Of a DNA stretch of 64,000 nucleotides, positions 7,170 through 17,712 are shown piece by piece. The notes beneath the pieces are model-generated. The model saw only the letters and a list, made by a program, of their open reading frames with translations. It was not told the origin of the DNA and searched no databases. The DNA lies in contig NZ_CP021416.1 of assembly GCF_002162315.1 (NCBI RefSeq), positions 1,562,207-1,626,206 on the forward strand. Reading direction: 5' to 3'. Numbering within the stretch: the stretch's first letter is position 1; the number at the start of each line of letters is the position of its first letter. The translations under genes were made by a program, and so were the position numbers. Source of the stretch: Sulfurospirillum diekertiae. Lineage in GTDB: Bacteria > Campylobacterota > Campylobacteria > Campylobacterales > Sulfurospirillaceae.

Positions 7170-9842
7170 ATGAGAATCACAAATTCACTTTTATTTAACA
7201 CGTCAATTCGTAACTATCGTAGCGCTACAGAGAAATTGTACAATATTAATCAACAAATTGATAGTAAACTAAAGATACAAAATAGCTATGAGAACACAAG
7301 TGTCTATGTAGATGCAATGCGTCTTAGTAATGAAGTCGATACATTGGACCAATCTAAACAAAGCAGCTCCAAGGCTAAGACATTTGCAGACAATACAGAT
7401 TCTGCGTTAAGTAGCTTTACTTCATCCTTAGATCAATTCAAATCAAAACTGGTTCAAGCATCAAGCACTTCCAACTCAACAACAAGCTTACAAGCACTTG
7501 CCAATGACTTACAAGGTATTAAAGATAATTTAGTGAGTTTGGCAAATACTTCTGTTAATGGACAATTTTTATTTTCAGGTTCAGCATTATCTCAAAAACC
7601 AATTGCAAATGATGGTACGTATCGAGGAAATTCAGAAAATTTAACCGCAGTGATAGGCTCAGGTGTTCAACTTCCCTATAATATTACAGGACAATCTCTC
7701 TTTTTAGGAAAAGATTCAGACTACAATAGAGTCGTTTCCACCAATGTATCAATGTATAATCAATCAAAATTACATCCTGATATTATGACTACAAACAGTC
7801 AAAATACTGCCTCTTCTCAAGTATATTTACAAGAGTCAGACACCATTAGAGATCTTGTTGGTGATACTAACAATAGTGCAACAGACGATGGTAAAGCGGT
7901 ATTCTATCTTTCTGGTAGAAAAAGCGATGGAACGACTTTTTCAAATGTACTCTCTCTCGATACAAGTTCAAAAGTTTCTGATTTACTCCAAAGTATTGGA
8001 AATTCTTACGGTAATACAGCATCCAATAAAGTAGTTGATGTGAGCATGAATGCTCGAGGACAAATTGAAGTGAAAGATCTCAAATCGGGAAGTCAGCTTT
8101 TAGATATGAATATCTTTGGAGCCATTGATCGAAATGCTCTCCCTGGTGAGACAGGCAATGCAAAACAAATTATGAATGTAGATAATTTATTGACGCAACC
8201 AAATGTGGACATCATTGCATTCAACAAAAGTAACTACGAAACAACTGCATCAAGTCCTGATTTGACGATGCGTTCTGTTTCAGTGACTACAGGTACATTT
8301 GCCATAGATTTTCCTATGCAAAATAAAACTGATTCCAGTATGACATCGACAACACTTCTGAGCAGTGTTTTTCCTTCTGATGTTGACCATTTAGATTTTG
8401 GTGCGACATCGTTTTCAACCAGTGGAAAAACCGTACAAGATTTGATGACAGCAGTTGAAACAGAATACGGGTTAGCGGCGGGTTCTGTTACTGTTTCCAA
8501 CGGACGTATGTTGGTAAATGATCCTACTAATACATTTAATACCGTTATACAACCGAAAAATGCCTCCAATGTCTTAGCCCATGGTGATTCAATTCCTGAC
8601 GCAATGAATTATGCGCGAAGAGGTTTTGAGAAAGACGGCAGTACACTTTCAAGCAATATTTCTCAAGTGATAAAAAGCACAAGTGATTTTGCAACGTCAA
8701 GTACAAAACTTGTTGATGTTGCAGGTGTTAATAGTTTGAATGGTAAACAAATCGTTCTCAATTTTACGGATAAAAATGGCGTACAAAGAACAGGAACGCT
8801 TAATTTAGATATTTCTAATACAACCTTTTCAGTTGATCTTGATGGCAATGGTGTTGCAACATCAGATCCTACCAATCCTGCATATAATCCTCTATCACCC
8901 AATGAAACCTTTTCTATCTATAATGGTAGCGGTGATCCTTTAAATTTAAATACAACTGCTGATAATATGACCTATCAACAGCTTAATGACCTCATTAGTA
9001 TGGCAACTTCTGGTAATCTACCTAAACAAGGCGTTTCAACGGCTGCACAAACAGCCATTAATAATGCCATAGCTTTTGGTGTTGCAGGTGATGCTGCAAA
9101 CCTTGCAGCACAAACAACTATTGCAAAAACGGGTATTTCTACCGAAACTGCTGGTTACATTCAAAAAGCTATTGATGCTGGTATTATCAGAGATAATCCT
9201 GCCTCTTCTCCTGCTGAAGTCACCAAAGCAACAAGTGATTATAACAATGCTATCGGCAATGCAAATCTTGCTGAATATAATTTTGCTCTAAGCACTGCAA
9301 AAAATAGTGTTGATGTAAATCTCGATTCTCAAGGTAAAATTGTTATCAAAGACAAAACATCGTCTGCATCGAAGATTGATTTTACAATGTATGATGCAAG
9401 TGCTACTGACTTTACAGGTGTCGGGAGTTCTGCTCTTACCTTTATGGCAAATAATTCGGTAACAATCTCTAATCCATCGATTGATATGTTTAAGCAACTT
9501 GATGAGATGATAGCAGCAGTGCGTACTGGTACATTTCGTATGGACTCAACATCGGATGATCCACGCAATATAGGTATTCAAAATGCATTAACACAGCTTG
9601 ATCATATTGCAGATCATGTAACAAAAGCGCAAACAAAAATTGGTGCGTTAACAAATGCATTAACGGATGCAAATACACGCTCTGAAATGCTTAGCGTTAA
9701 TGTAAAAGCTGTCCAAAATAGTGTTATTGGGGTTGATACAGCAGAAGCATACTTAGAATTTCAGTCAATCAATACTGCTTATCAAGCAATGTTATCGACT
9801 ATGTCGAAGATAAATTCAATGTCACTGTTAGATTACATGTAA
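7170..9842 (+). CDS. flgL: Flagellar hook-associated protein 3 (FlgL), large form
   Basis: The N-terminus MRITNSLLFNTSIRNYRSATEKLYNINQQ and the C-terminus (YLEFQSINTAYQAMLSTMSKINSMSLLDYM in outline) are the paired D0/D1 coiled-coil ends of FlgL, which form the hook-filament junction. At 890 residues it is far longer than the roughly 300 of enterobacterial FlgL. The extra central part (about 150-800) is Ser/Thr/Asn-rich and beta-like, as in other campylobacterotal FlgL, and should be surface exposed. The Shine-Dalgarno sequence is GGAG at 7159-7162. It stands alone, away from a flagellar cluster, with a possible sigma-28 promoter. The stop codon lies inside TTACATGTAA (9833-9842). Confidence 0.92.
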   Translation: MRITNSLLFNTSIRNYRSATEKLYNINQQIDSKLKIQNSYENTSVYVDAMRLSNEVDTLDQSKQSSSKAKTFADNTDSALSSFTSSLDQFKSKLVQASSTSNSTTSLQALANDLQGIKDNLVSLANTSVNGQFLFSGSALSQKPIANDGTYRGNSENLTAVIGSGVQLPYNITGQSLFLGKDSDYNRVVSTNVSMYNQSKLHPDIMTTNSQNTASSQVYLQESDTIRDLVGDTNNSATDDGKAVFYLSGRKSDGTTFSNVLSLDTSSKVSDLLQSIGNSYGNTASNKVVDVSMNARGQIEVKDLKSGSQLLDMNIFGAIDRNALPGETGNAKQIMNVDNLLTQPNVDIIAFNKSNYETTASSPDLTMRSVSVTTGTFAIDFPMQNKTDSSMTSTTLLSSVFPSDVDHLDFGATSFSTSGKTVQDLMTAVETEYGLAAGSVTVSNGRMLVNDPTNTFNTVIQPKNASNVLAHGDSIPDAMNYARRGFEKDGSTLSSNISQVIKSTSDFATSSTKLVDVAGVNSLNGKQIVLNFTDKNGVQRTGTLNLDISNTTFSVDLDGNGVATSDPTNPAYNPLSPNETFSIYNGSGDPLNLNTTADNMTYQQLNDLISMATSGNLPKQGVSTAAQTAINNAIAFGVAGDAANLAAQTTIAKTGISTETAGYIQKAIDAGIIRDNPASSPAEVTKATSDYNNAIGNANLAEYNFALSTAKNSVDVNLDSQGKIVIKDKTSSASKIDFTMYDASATDFTGVGSSALTFMANNSVTISNPSIDMFKQLDEMIAAVRTGTFRMDSTSDDPRNIGIQNALTQLDHIADHVTKAQTKIGALTNALTDANTRSEMLSVNVKAVQNSVIGVDTAEAYLEFQSINTAYQAMLSTMSKINSMSLLDYM

Positions 9843-9880
9843 TAATTTGTTATAATATCAATACTATTATTACATGTAAA
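9833..9880. repeat. Two copies of the ACATGT-centred palindrome between flgL and ftsK
   Basis: TTACATGTAA at 9833-9842 contains the flgL stop. TTACATGTAAA at 9870-9880 lies just before the presumed ftsK Shine-Dalgarno sequence. Both belong to the iterated palindrome family described in the findings. Confidence 0.8.
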
Positions 9881-9886
9881 GGATCT

Positions 9887-12039
9887 ATTATCTTAAAAGA
9901 GACTTTTTTTATTATTTTTATTGCTATTGTCCTTTTCTTAGGCGTAGCAACTATTTTACCTGATGCTTCTGTAGTTGGAAAATTTGGCGCATATCTTGGA
10001 AAATTAAATCAAAATACGTTTGGTTATCTTGCTTTTGTCTATCCATTTTTGTTTGATTTTACCTTCTTTTACACTTTACAAAGAGAGTAAACTTACAGAA
10101 CGTCGTATTGGAGTCTTCCTTGCTTCAATGATTCTTCTATTTGCTTTTTTAATGGCTCAATCTATTATTATCAAAAACGAATTACATGGTACGTTTGGTC
10201 GATCAATCGTTGATATGTTAATGGCTTCTATTGGTATTATGGGAGTCTGGCTTTTTATTGTTGCTATTTTTTTACTTTCAATGACACTGCTTGTTGAGTC
10301 AAGCATTAGTGATTTTCTAACCTTTATGAAACCAGCATTTACCAAAACAAAAATTAAAGAGTATAAGGGTGAAGAGGAAGAAAGGTCTGTTGCAGAAGAA
10401 AAAAAAGACAAAAAATAGTAAAAAACAGACATCTCTTAGTGAGCATAAAATCATTTTAAATGATGATATTCCAGATGAAAATCCAGCTATTATCGCGCCT
10501 CTTTATCCTGAAAATGAAGAGCCTCACAAGCCACTTGTTCGCCTTAAAAGTGCTAAAAAAGTCGAGATATTAAGTGAAGTAGCGGAGAATACCAAGTTAC
10601 TTTCAGAAATTGATCAAGGTGAATGTGACAAACCCAAAGATTTTAAACTACCACCGCTCTCTTTTTTAGCCAATCCTCCTGCAAAAGCGATACATGTAAA
10701 CGAGAGTGAGATTGATCAAAAGATTCAAGACTTATTAGAAAAACTCAGACGTTTTAAAATTGAAGGTGACGTGGTACGTACGTATTCTGGTCCTGTGGTC
10801 ACAACCTTTGAATTCAAACCAGCACCTCATGTAAAAGTTTCGCGTATCTTAACCCTTCAAGATGACCTCGCAATGGCATTAAAAGCGAAAACAATTCGTA
10901 TTCAAGCTCCAATTCCAGGCAAAGATGTTGTGGGAATTGAAGTACCCAATCAAAAGATCGAAACCATTTATCTCAAAGAAATTTTAGAAAGTGACATCTT
11001 TAAGAAGTCTTCATCACCGCTAACAATCGCGCTAGGTAAAGATATTGTTGGCAATGCTTTTGTCACCGATTTGAAAAAGTTACCACACTTACTGATTGCA
11101 GGAACAACGGGTAGTGGTAAAAGTGTGGGTATTAATGCAATGTTACTTTCTCTTTTATACCGCAATTCACCCGATACGTTACGTTTTTTGATGATTGACC
11201 CTAAAATGTTGGAATTTTCGATTTATAATGATATTCCTCATCTTTTAACACCTGTTATCACAAAACCTAAACAAGCCATTATTGCTCTTGCCAATATGGT
11301 CAGTGAGATGGAGCGACGTTATCAAATTATGAGTCGTTCTAAAACTAAAAATATTGAAAATTACAATGAAAAAGCCAAGAGTATTGGCGTCGAACCACTT
11401 CCTTATATTGTCATTATTATTGATGAATTAGCAGACCTTATGATGACCAGTGGCAAAGATGTTGAATTTTATATAGCACGTTTGGCACAAATGGCACGTG
11501 CAAGTGGAATTCACATTATTGTTGCGACACAAAGACCATCTGTTGATGTTGTAACGGGTCTTATTAAAGCAAACTTACCTTCTAGAATTAGTTTTAAAGT
11601 AGGGCAAAAAATCGACTCAAAAGTCATTTTGGATGCCATGGGAGCTGATTCATTGCTTGGAAATGGCGATATGCTTTTTACCCCTCCAGGCACTTCTGGA
11701 CTCATCCGTTTGCATGCTCCATACACCAGTGAAGATGAGATTGACCGAGTGGTTGAATACCTCAAGAAACAGCGCCCAGTCGTATACGATGAGAGTTTTC
11801 TTAAAGAGAGTGAAGAGGGCTTTTCTTCTTCATCAGGAAGCAAAGAAAGTGGTGAATTGGATGAGCTTTTTGATGACGCAAAAGCCATTGTCCTTAATGA
11901 AAGAAAGAGCTCAATTTCTTATATTCAAAGAAGATTAAATATTGGCTATAATAGAGCCGCAACGATTGTAGAGCAACTGGAAGCCATGGGGATCCTTTCA
12001 TCTCAAAATGCTAAAGGTCAGCGCGAAATCATTGTTTAA
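9887..12039 (+). CDS. ftsK: DNA translocase FtsK/SpoIIIE, reading frame broken twice
   Basis: After repair of two single-base insertions the product is about 716 residues. Four N-terminal membrane helices are visible ([62 protein letters not shown]). A charged linker follows, then the motor with Walker [11 protein letters not shown], Walker [12 protein letters not shown] and [13 protein letters not shown]. The C-terminal winged gamma domain ([25 protein letters not shown]) reads KOPS-type sites. One extra base lies near 10050-10062 (join at PFL/LILP), another in an 8-A run at 10399-10406. No ATG, GTG or TTG opens the first frame; ATT at 9887 or a nearby codon after AAAGGA is the best candidate. 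FtsK pumps chromosomes at the septum. The intact motor reading frame starts at 10369. Confidence 0.85.
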
Positions 12040-12070
12040 CGAATCAATCACATACAAGGAGTCAGTCACA

Positions 12071-14629
12071 ATGAGTTTTTTCCAAGCGTATGAAGCAGAA
12101 GTGAATGAAAGAGCAAAGTTAGGTGTTCCTCCTTTGCCTCTTGATGCCAAAAAAACAGCAGAGGTAGTCGAGCTTTTAAAAAAAGAGGAGGGTGATCAAG
12201 CCTTCTTAAGCGATCTTCTCGCAAATAGAGTTCCACCAGGAGTGGATGAAGCCGCTTATGTAAAAGCAGCTTTTTTGAATGATGTGGCTCAAAAAAAAGT
12301 TACATGTAAAGCAATTTCACCTGTTTATGCCATTGAACTTTTGGGAACTATGTTTGGTGGATATAACGTTCAACCTCTTGTCGATGCTCTTAGTTCAAAA
12401 GACGATGCCGTTGCGCGTGCAGCTTGCAATGCTCTAAAACATACTGTGCTTGTTTATAGCTCATTTAATGATATTGAAACTTTAGCAAAAACAAATGTCT
12501 ATGCTAAAGAAGTGATGACTTCTTGGGCAAATGCAGAATGGTTTACAACAAAACCAACTATCTCAGAAAAAATTACCGTAGCCGTTTTAAAAGTATCAGG
12601 TGAGACCAATACCGATGATCTTAGCCCTGCAAGTGAAGCGTTTACGAGAAGTGATATTCCTCTCCATGCTAATGCAATGCTGGTTAAAAGACTTCCCGGT
12701 TCCAATGAAAAAATTAAAGAGTTGATTGCAAAAGGGTATGAAGTTGCCTATGTCGGTGATGTTGTAGGAACAGGAAGTAGTCGAAAATCAGGCATTAACT
12801 CTATCCAATGGTGGATGGGACGTGAAATCCCCAACGTTCCAAATAAAAAAACAGGTGGTTTAATCTTAGGTTCGACCATCGCACCAATCTTTTTTAACAC
12901 AGCAGAAGACAGTGGTGCATTACCGATCGAAGTCAATGTTGAAGGTTTAGAAACAGGCGATTTGATTGATGTCTATCCTTTAGCTGGTAAAATTGAAAAA
13001 AATGGTAAAGTAGTTTCAACATTTAAACTTTCACCAAATACCCTAGCAGACGAGTATCGTGCTGGCGGTAGAATTCCTCTTATCATTGGTCGAGGATTGA
13101 CCACAAAAGCTAGAATAAGTCTTGGAATGGGTGCAGAAAATATTTTTGCAAAACCAGAACAACCAAGCGAACAAAAAGGGGTAGGGTATACACTTGCACA
13201 AAAAATGGTCGGACGTGCCTGCGGAGTTGAAGGTGTTCGTGCCGGTATGTATGTTGAACCACATACACTTACCGTCGGAAGTCAAGATACCACAGGACCA
13301 ATGACCAGAGATGAGATCAAAGAACTTGCAGCCCTTGGCTTTAGTGCTGATCTTGTCATGCAAAGTTTCTGTCATACGGCAGCATATCCAAAACCGAGCG
13401 ATGTTAAACTTCACCATACGTTACCCGCATTTATAACTTCTCGATCAGGTGTTAGCCTTAAAGCAGGAGATGGCGTTATCCATTCCTGGCTTAACCGTAT
13501 GGTCCTTCCCGACACAGTAGGAACGGGTGGAGATAGCCATACTCGTTTCCCAATTGGTATTTCGTTCCCAGCGGGTTCTGGTCTCGTTGCCTTTGCTGCC
13601 GTTACAGGGAGTATGCCTCTTAATATGCCTGAATCAGTCTTGGTGCGTTTTAAAGGTGAAATGCAACCAGGTATTACCCTTCGTGACCTTGTCAATGCTA
13701 TTCCTTACTATGCAATTAAAAAAGGGTTGCTCACTGTTCCAAAGAAAAACAAAAAAAATATCTTTGCAGGACGTATTTTAGAGATCGAAGGGCTTCCAAA
13801 ACTTAAGGTTGAACAAGCGTTTGAGCTTAGTGATGCAAGTGCTGAGAGAAGTGCAGCAGCATGTGCTGTAGCATTGGATGTTGAGCCAATCGTTGAATAC
13901 CTTAAATCGAACATTACGTTGCTTGAAGCAATGATTAAAGCAGGCTATCAAGATGCTAAAACTTTGCAAAGACGTGCCGATAAAATGAAAGCATGGATCA
14001 AAGATCCTAAACTTCTTAAAGCGGATGCCAATGCACAGTACGCTGAAGTCATTGAAATTAATCTTAACGAAATCAAAGAGCCAATTCTTGCTTGTCCAAA
14101 TGATCCCGATGATGTTGCAACCCTCAGTGAAATTCTTGCAGATGATAATCGCCCTAAAAAAATCGATGAAGTCTTTGTTGGAAGTTGTATGACAAACATT
14201 GGTCACTACAGAGCCCTTGGTGAGGTTCTTCAAGGCGAAGGAAAAGTTCCTACTACCCTTTGGGTCGCACCACCTACCAAAATGGATAAAGATCAACTGA
14301 CAGCTGAGGGTTATTATTCTATTTTTGGTACTTCTGGTGCTCGTATTGAAATTCCAGGTTGTTCTCTCTGTATGGGTAACCAAGCCAATGTTAAAGAAGG
14401 TGCTGTTGTCTTTTCAACATCCACCAGAAACTTCGATAACCGTATGGGACCAAACTCTAAAGTTTATTTGGGTAGCGCAGAATTAGCAGCTCTATGTGCA
14501 CTTCTAGGTAGGCTTCCAAGTGTTGAAGAGTATATGAGTTTAGTGCCTAAAAAATTGGCGGGTAAGACCGATAAAGTCTACAAATATCTCAATTTTAATC
14601 TCATAGAAAATTACGAACTCGTCAATTAA
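12071..14629 (+). CDS. acnB: Aconitate hydratase B (AcnB)
   Basis: An 852-residue aconitase B that isomerises citrate to isocitrate in the TCA cycle. It starts [18 protein letters not shown] with AAGGAG upstream; a longer in-frame reading from 12008 overlaps ftsK and is unlikely. The HEAT-like N-terminal domain (about 1-160) is followed by the swivel domain ([28 protein letters not shown]). The 4Fe-4S core has ligands at [15 protein letters not shown] and GCSLCMGNQ, and a further Cys in [12 protein letters not shown] copy of TTACATGTAAA at 12300 is read as Val-Thr-Cys-Lys. It is followed by a strong terminator. Confidence 0.96.
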   Translation: MSFFQAYEAEVNERAKLGVPPLPLDAKKTAEVVELLKKEEGDQAFLSDLLANRVPPGVDEAAYVKAAFLNDVAQKKVTCKAISPVYAIELLGTMFGGYNVQPLVDALSSKDDAVARAACNALKHTVLVYSSFNDIETLAKTNVYAKEVMTSWANAEWFTTKPTISEKITVAVLKVSGETNTDDLSPASEAFTRSDIPLHANAMLVKRLPGSNEKIKELIAKGYEVAYVGDVVGTGSSRKSGINSIQWWMGREIPNVPNKKTGGLILGSTIAPIFFNTAEDSGALPIEVNVEGLETGDLIDVYPLAGKIEKNGKVVSTFKLSPNTLADEYRAGGRIPLIIGRGLTTKARISLGMGAENIFAKPEQPSEQKGVGYTLAQKMVGRACGVEGVRAGMYVEPHTLTVGSQDTTGPMTRDEIKELAALGFSADLVMQSFCHTAAYPKPSDVKLHHTLPAFITSRSGVSLKAGDGVIHSWLNRMVLPDTVGTGGDSHTRFPIGISFPAGSGLVAFAAVTGSMPLNMPESVLVRFKGEMQPGITLRDLVNAIPYYAIKKGLLTVPKKNKKNIFAGRILEIEGLPKLKVEQAFELSDASAERSAAACAVALDVEPIVEYLKSNITLLEAMIKAGYQDAKTLQRRADKMKAWIKDPKLLKADANAQYAEVIEINLNEIKEPILACPNDPDDVATLSEILADDNRPKKIDEVFVGSCMTNIGHYRALGEVLQGEGKVPTTLWVAPPTKMDKDQLTAEGYYSIFGTSGARIEIPGCSLCMGNQANVKEGAVVFSTSTRNFDNRMGPNSKVYLGSAELAALCALLGRLPSVEEYMSLVPKKLAGKTDKVYKYLNFNLIENYELVN

Positions 14630-14635
14630 TACCTC

Positions 14636-14664
14636 AAAAGCCACTCAAAAAGAGTGGCTTTTAC
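14636..14664 (+). terminator. Rho-independent terminator of acnB
   Basis: A perfect 11-bp stem, AAAAGCCACTC (14636-14646) with GAGTGGCTTTT (14652-14662), has a 5-base A loop and is followed by T-rich sequence. It lies 7 bases after the acnB stop. A palindrome copy, TTTACATGTAA, follows at 14667-14677. Confidence 0.9.
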
Positions 14665-14685
14665 TTTTTACATGTAAGGACTCTT

Positions 14686-15184
14686 TTGACTATACAAAAA
14701 AAATTGTATCGTAACACTCGACTACACTGTTTTTGACACTGAGAATAACCTTTTGGACAGTGGCGCACAATCACTTGTGTATCTTCATGGCGGATACGGT
14801 GATATATTTGAAAAAATTGAAAAAGCCTTGGAAGGCAAAAGTGTAGGAGAGAGTATTCATATGCAATTGTCTCCTAAAGAAGCATTTGGTGAGTATAAAC
14901 AAGAGCTTGTATTGGATGAAGAGCGAAATATGTTTGAAGATGATCTTGCAGTAGGGCAAAATGTTGAAATGGTTTTTAGTGAAGATGCCGATGATGAGAT
15001 GATGCTTTCGTATACAGTCATTGAAATTTTAGAAGATCGCGTTATCTTGGATGCAAATCATCCTCTTGCTGGTGTAACAATCATATTTGATGGAACGGTC
15101 ATTGGTCTGCGCGAGGCCACAACTGATGAAATTGAGAAAAGACTCTTCAGCCACGAAGAGTCCTTATCTGCCATGCAACATTAA
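14686..15184 (+). CDS. slyD: SlyD-like FKBP-type peptidyl-prolyl isomerase, frameshifted near the start
   Basis: The visible frame from 14753 gives LDSGAQSLVYLHGGYGDIF, EKALEGKSVGE, an insert-in-flap domain around FGEYKQELVLDEER, and NHPLAGVTIIFDGTVIGLREAT, the standard SlyD layout of isomerase plus chaperone flap. Without correction it lacks the first beta strand. Using TTG 14686 (AAGGA at 14676-14680) and removing one A from the 8-A run at 14696-14703 gives MTIQKNCIVTLDYTVFDTEN, a good SlyD N-terminus. The metal-binding His-rich tail of enterobacterial SlyD is absent. The stop codon overlaps that of convergent ppsA. It acts as a cytosolic folding helper. Confidence 0.85.
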
Positions 15185-17562
15185 CGCAATTTTTCTTCCA
15201 AATTCTCAACCACTTGGTGCATTTTATACAGTGAATCAGGGTTTAATGAGATCGAATCTATCCCATTTTTAACTAAAAACTCCGTAATTTCAGGATAATC
15301 AGAAGGTGCTTGCCCGCAAATACCAATGTATTTTTCTCTTGCTTTACACGCGTCAATCGCCATTTTTAGCATTTTAGTCACAGCTGGGTTGCGTTCGTTA
15401 AAAATATGAGCAATCATTCCACTTTCTCTATCCACACCTAAGATAAGTTGGGTAAGATCGTTTGATCCAATCGAATAGCCATCAAAGATATTTAAAAAGT
15501 CATCGGCGATGATGACATTGGCAGGTATCTCGCACATCGCGTAAATTTTAAGTCCATTCACACCTTGTATTAAACCTTGGGTATTCATGATGCCGATAAC
15601 TTTCTGCCCTTCTTCAGGTGTACGTACAAAAGGAAGCATGATGACAACATTGGTAAGCCCCATATCATCTCGTACACGCTTGAGTGCTTCACACTCCCAC
15701 GCATAAGCCTCCTTGTAACTTTCATCATAGTATCTACTTGCTCCACGAAAGCCTATCATTGGATTTTCTTCGACTGCTTCGAACGCCAGACCTCCTAGCA
15801 TATTGCGATATTCGTTGCTTTTAAAATCACTGGTGCGAATGATGACGGGTTTGGGATAAAACGCCGCGGCAATCATCCCAACACCTTCACTGATTTTTTG
15901 GAGAAAAAACTCTTTAGCATCGGTGTAGGGGCTCATAAAAGCTCTAATGGCATCCTCATCTTGCACAGGATTTCTTTTGTGCATATTCACCAGTGCCATC
16001 GGATGAGCATTAATGGAATGCGTCATTATGAACTCCATTCGAGCAAGGCCTACACCATCATTTGGCATTTTAGCAAGATTAAACGCTTCAGCAGGATTGC
16101 CCACATTCATCATTAGTTTGGTCTTCGTCTGCTTTAAAGAACTGAGGTCTATCGTTTTACATGTAAAGGCAATTTCACCCTCGTATATATGTCCTTCATC
16201 GCCCTGTGCACAACTAACGGTTACTTTTTGAGTATTGCTTAACACTTCGGTTGCATTGCCACACCCGACCACCGCTGGCACGCCGATCTCACGTGCAACG
16301 ATAGCAGCATGACACGTTCTACTACCTCTGTTAGTGACAACGGCTGAAGCTTTTTTCATAATAGGTTCCCAATCAGGATTGGTTGTGTCGGCAACCAAAA
16401 TATCACCTTCTTTAAATAAAGCAAACTCAGAAGTTTTATGGATAATTTTGACCTCACCACTGCCAATTTTTTCACCTATCGCACGACCAGAAGTGATAAG
16501 TTTTATATCTTTGGTGCGATTCAGCGTATATTTTTCGATGGTAATACTGTTTTGAAGCCGGCTCTGAACTGTTTCAGGACGTGCTTGAACGATATAGAGT
16601 TTGCCATCTAAACCATCTTTCGCCCACTCAATGTCCATTGGACGTTTATAATACTCTTCAATAATCAGTGCTTGATGCGCTAGAATCAACACTTCCGTAT
16701 CCGTAATGGAAAAATGATTTTGCTCTTCCTCTGTTGTGGGAACATTGATAGTATGAGCTTCATCGCTGTAAAGCATTTTCTCTTTTTTACTGCCTAAAGA
16801 GCGTTTTAAAATGGTATTGATCCCTTTTTTAAGGGTTGGTTTAAAAACAAAAAACTCATCAGCATTGACTTTACCACTAACGACATTTTCACCCAATCCC
16901 CAGATAGCATTAATTAAAATAAGATTTTCTGAGCCGCTCTCTGTATCAATGGTAAACATAATACCACTACTAGCAAGATCACTTCGTACCATCTTCTGTA
17001 TGCCAACAGAAAGGGCAACTTTAAAATGGTCAAACCCTCGACTTGTTCGATAACTAATGGCACGATCTGTAAATAACGAAGCGTAGCACTGTTTCACACT
17101 TTGTAAAAGTTTTTCAGATGTATTGATATTGAGAAAGGTCTCTTGTTGCCCTGCAAAACTAGCATCAGGTAGATCTTCGGCTGTTCCAGATGAACGCACA
17201 GCAACATCAATATGTTCTGAACCATATTCTTGAGAGAGCATATGATAAGCACTTTCAATCTCTTGGATAAGCTCAGTAGGCAGTGTTGAAGCCAAGATAA
17301 GCTCTCTGATGGCAAGACCACGCTTTTGAAGTGAAAGCGTATCTGAAATATCTAGGTTTGCTAAAAGCTTTTTGATTTTTTCTTTGATACCGTTTTCTTT
17401 AAGTAACAGATGGTAAGCCTCGCTGGTTGTCGCAAAACCATTGGGAACTTTGATACCTTTGGTAGATAGCTTTTGGTACATTTCACCGAGACTTGCGTTT
17501 TTCCCGCCTACAAGGGGAATATCGCTGATATGGAGTTCATTGAAGAAACGAATATAACGCAT
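15181..17562 (-). CDS. ppsA: Phosphoenolpyruvate synthase (pyruvate, water dikinase)
   Basis: A 793-residue enzyme that makes PEP from pyruvate and ATP for gluconeogenesis. The N-terminal ATP-grasp domain opens with VPLVGGKNASLGEMY and includes DLPDASFAGQQETFLN and RSSGTAEDL. The central swivel carries the phosphorylated His in GSRTCHAAIVAREIGVPAV. The C-terminal TIM barrel shows EIPANVIIADDF, GSNDLTQL and the active Cys of IGICGQAPSDYPE. The start follows GGGAGG. The 3' end overlaps slyD on the other strand by 4 bases. A TTTACATGTAAA copy at 16156 is read as Phe-Thr-Cys-Lys. Confidence 0.95.
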   Translation of the reverse strand: MRYIRFFNELHISDIPLVGGKNASLGEMYQKLSTKGIKVPNGFATTSEAYHLLLKENGIKEKIKKLLANLDISDTLSLQKRGLAIRELILASTLPTELIQEIESAYHMLSQEYGSEHIDVAVRSSGTAEDLPDASFAGQQETFLNINTSEKLLQSVKQCYASLFTDRAISYRTSRGFDHFKVALSVGIQKMVRSDLASSGIMFTIDTESGSENLILINAIWGLGENVVSGKVNADEFFVFKPTLKKGINTILKRSLGSKKEKMLYSDEAHTINVPTTEEEQNHFSITDTEVLILAHQALIIEEYYKRPMDIEWAKDGLDGKLYIVQARPETVQSRLQNSITIEKYTLNRTKDIKLITSGRAIGEKIGSGEVKIIHKTSEFALFKEGDILVADTTNPDWEPIMKKASAVVTNRGSRTCHAAIVAREIGVPAVVGCGNATEVLSNTQKVTVSCAQGDEGHIYEGEIAFTCKTIDLSSLKQTKTKLMMNVGNPAEAFNLAKMPNDGVGLARMEFIMTHSINAHPMALVNMHKRNPVQDEDAIRAFMSPYTDAKEFFLQKISEGVGMIAAAFYPKPVIIRTSDFKSNEYRNMLGGLAFEAVEENPMIGFRGASRYYDESYKEAYAWECEALKRVRDDMGLTNVVIMLPFVRTPEEGQKVIGIMNTQGLIQGVNGLKIYAMCEIPANVIIADDFLNIFDGYSIGSNDLTQLILGVDRESGMIAHIFNERNPAVTKMLKMAIDACKAREKYIGICGQAPSDYPEITEFLVKNGIDSISLNPDSLYKMHQVVENLEEKLR

Positions 17563-17633
17563 AATAACCTCCCATAAGAAAAGTTATATCTATGGTAGCA
17601 CAAAATAGAATCAGGAGTGCTATAAAAAAGAGA

Positions 17634-17644
17634 TTACATGTAAA
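17634..17644. repeat. Intergenic palindrome copy TTACATGTAAA
   Basis: One copy of the iterated palindrome lies between the ppsA start and the terminator of the MipA/OmpV gene. Confidence 0.8.
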
Positions 17645-17660
17645 GTGAAAATGAAGAGTA

Positions 17661-17687
17661 TTTCAAAAGTCCAGAGGACTTTTGAAA
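17661..17687 (-). terminator. Terminator-like hairpin after the MipA/OmpV gene
   Basis: A perfect 12-bp inverted repeat, TTTCAAAAGTCC (17661-17672) and GGACTTTTGAAA (17676-17687) with a 3-base loop, sits about 25 bases beyond the stop codon at 17713 on the minus strand. Confidence 0.65.
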
Positions 17688-17712
17688 CAGATAGAAGCAA
17701 ATAGCGACATCT

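Noticed and set aside
12008..12070. Longer N-terminus for AcnB
   Set aside because: It would overlap ftsK and lacks a Shine-Dalgarno sequence; AAGGAG precedes ATG 12071, which gives the normal N-terminus.
13778..14383. Long minus-strand reading frame opposite acnB
   Set aside because: It is a shadow of the acnB coding sequence with no recognisable domain or ribosome site.
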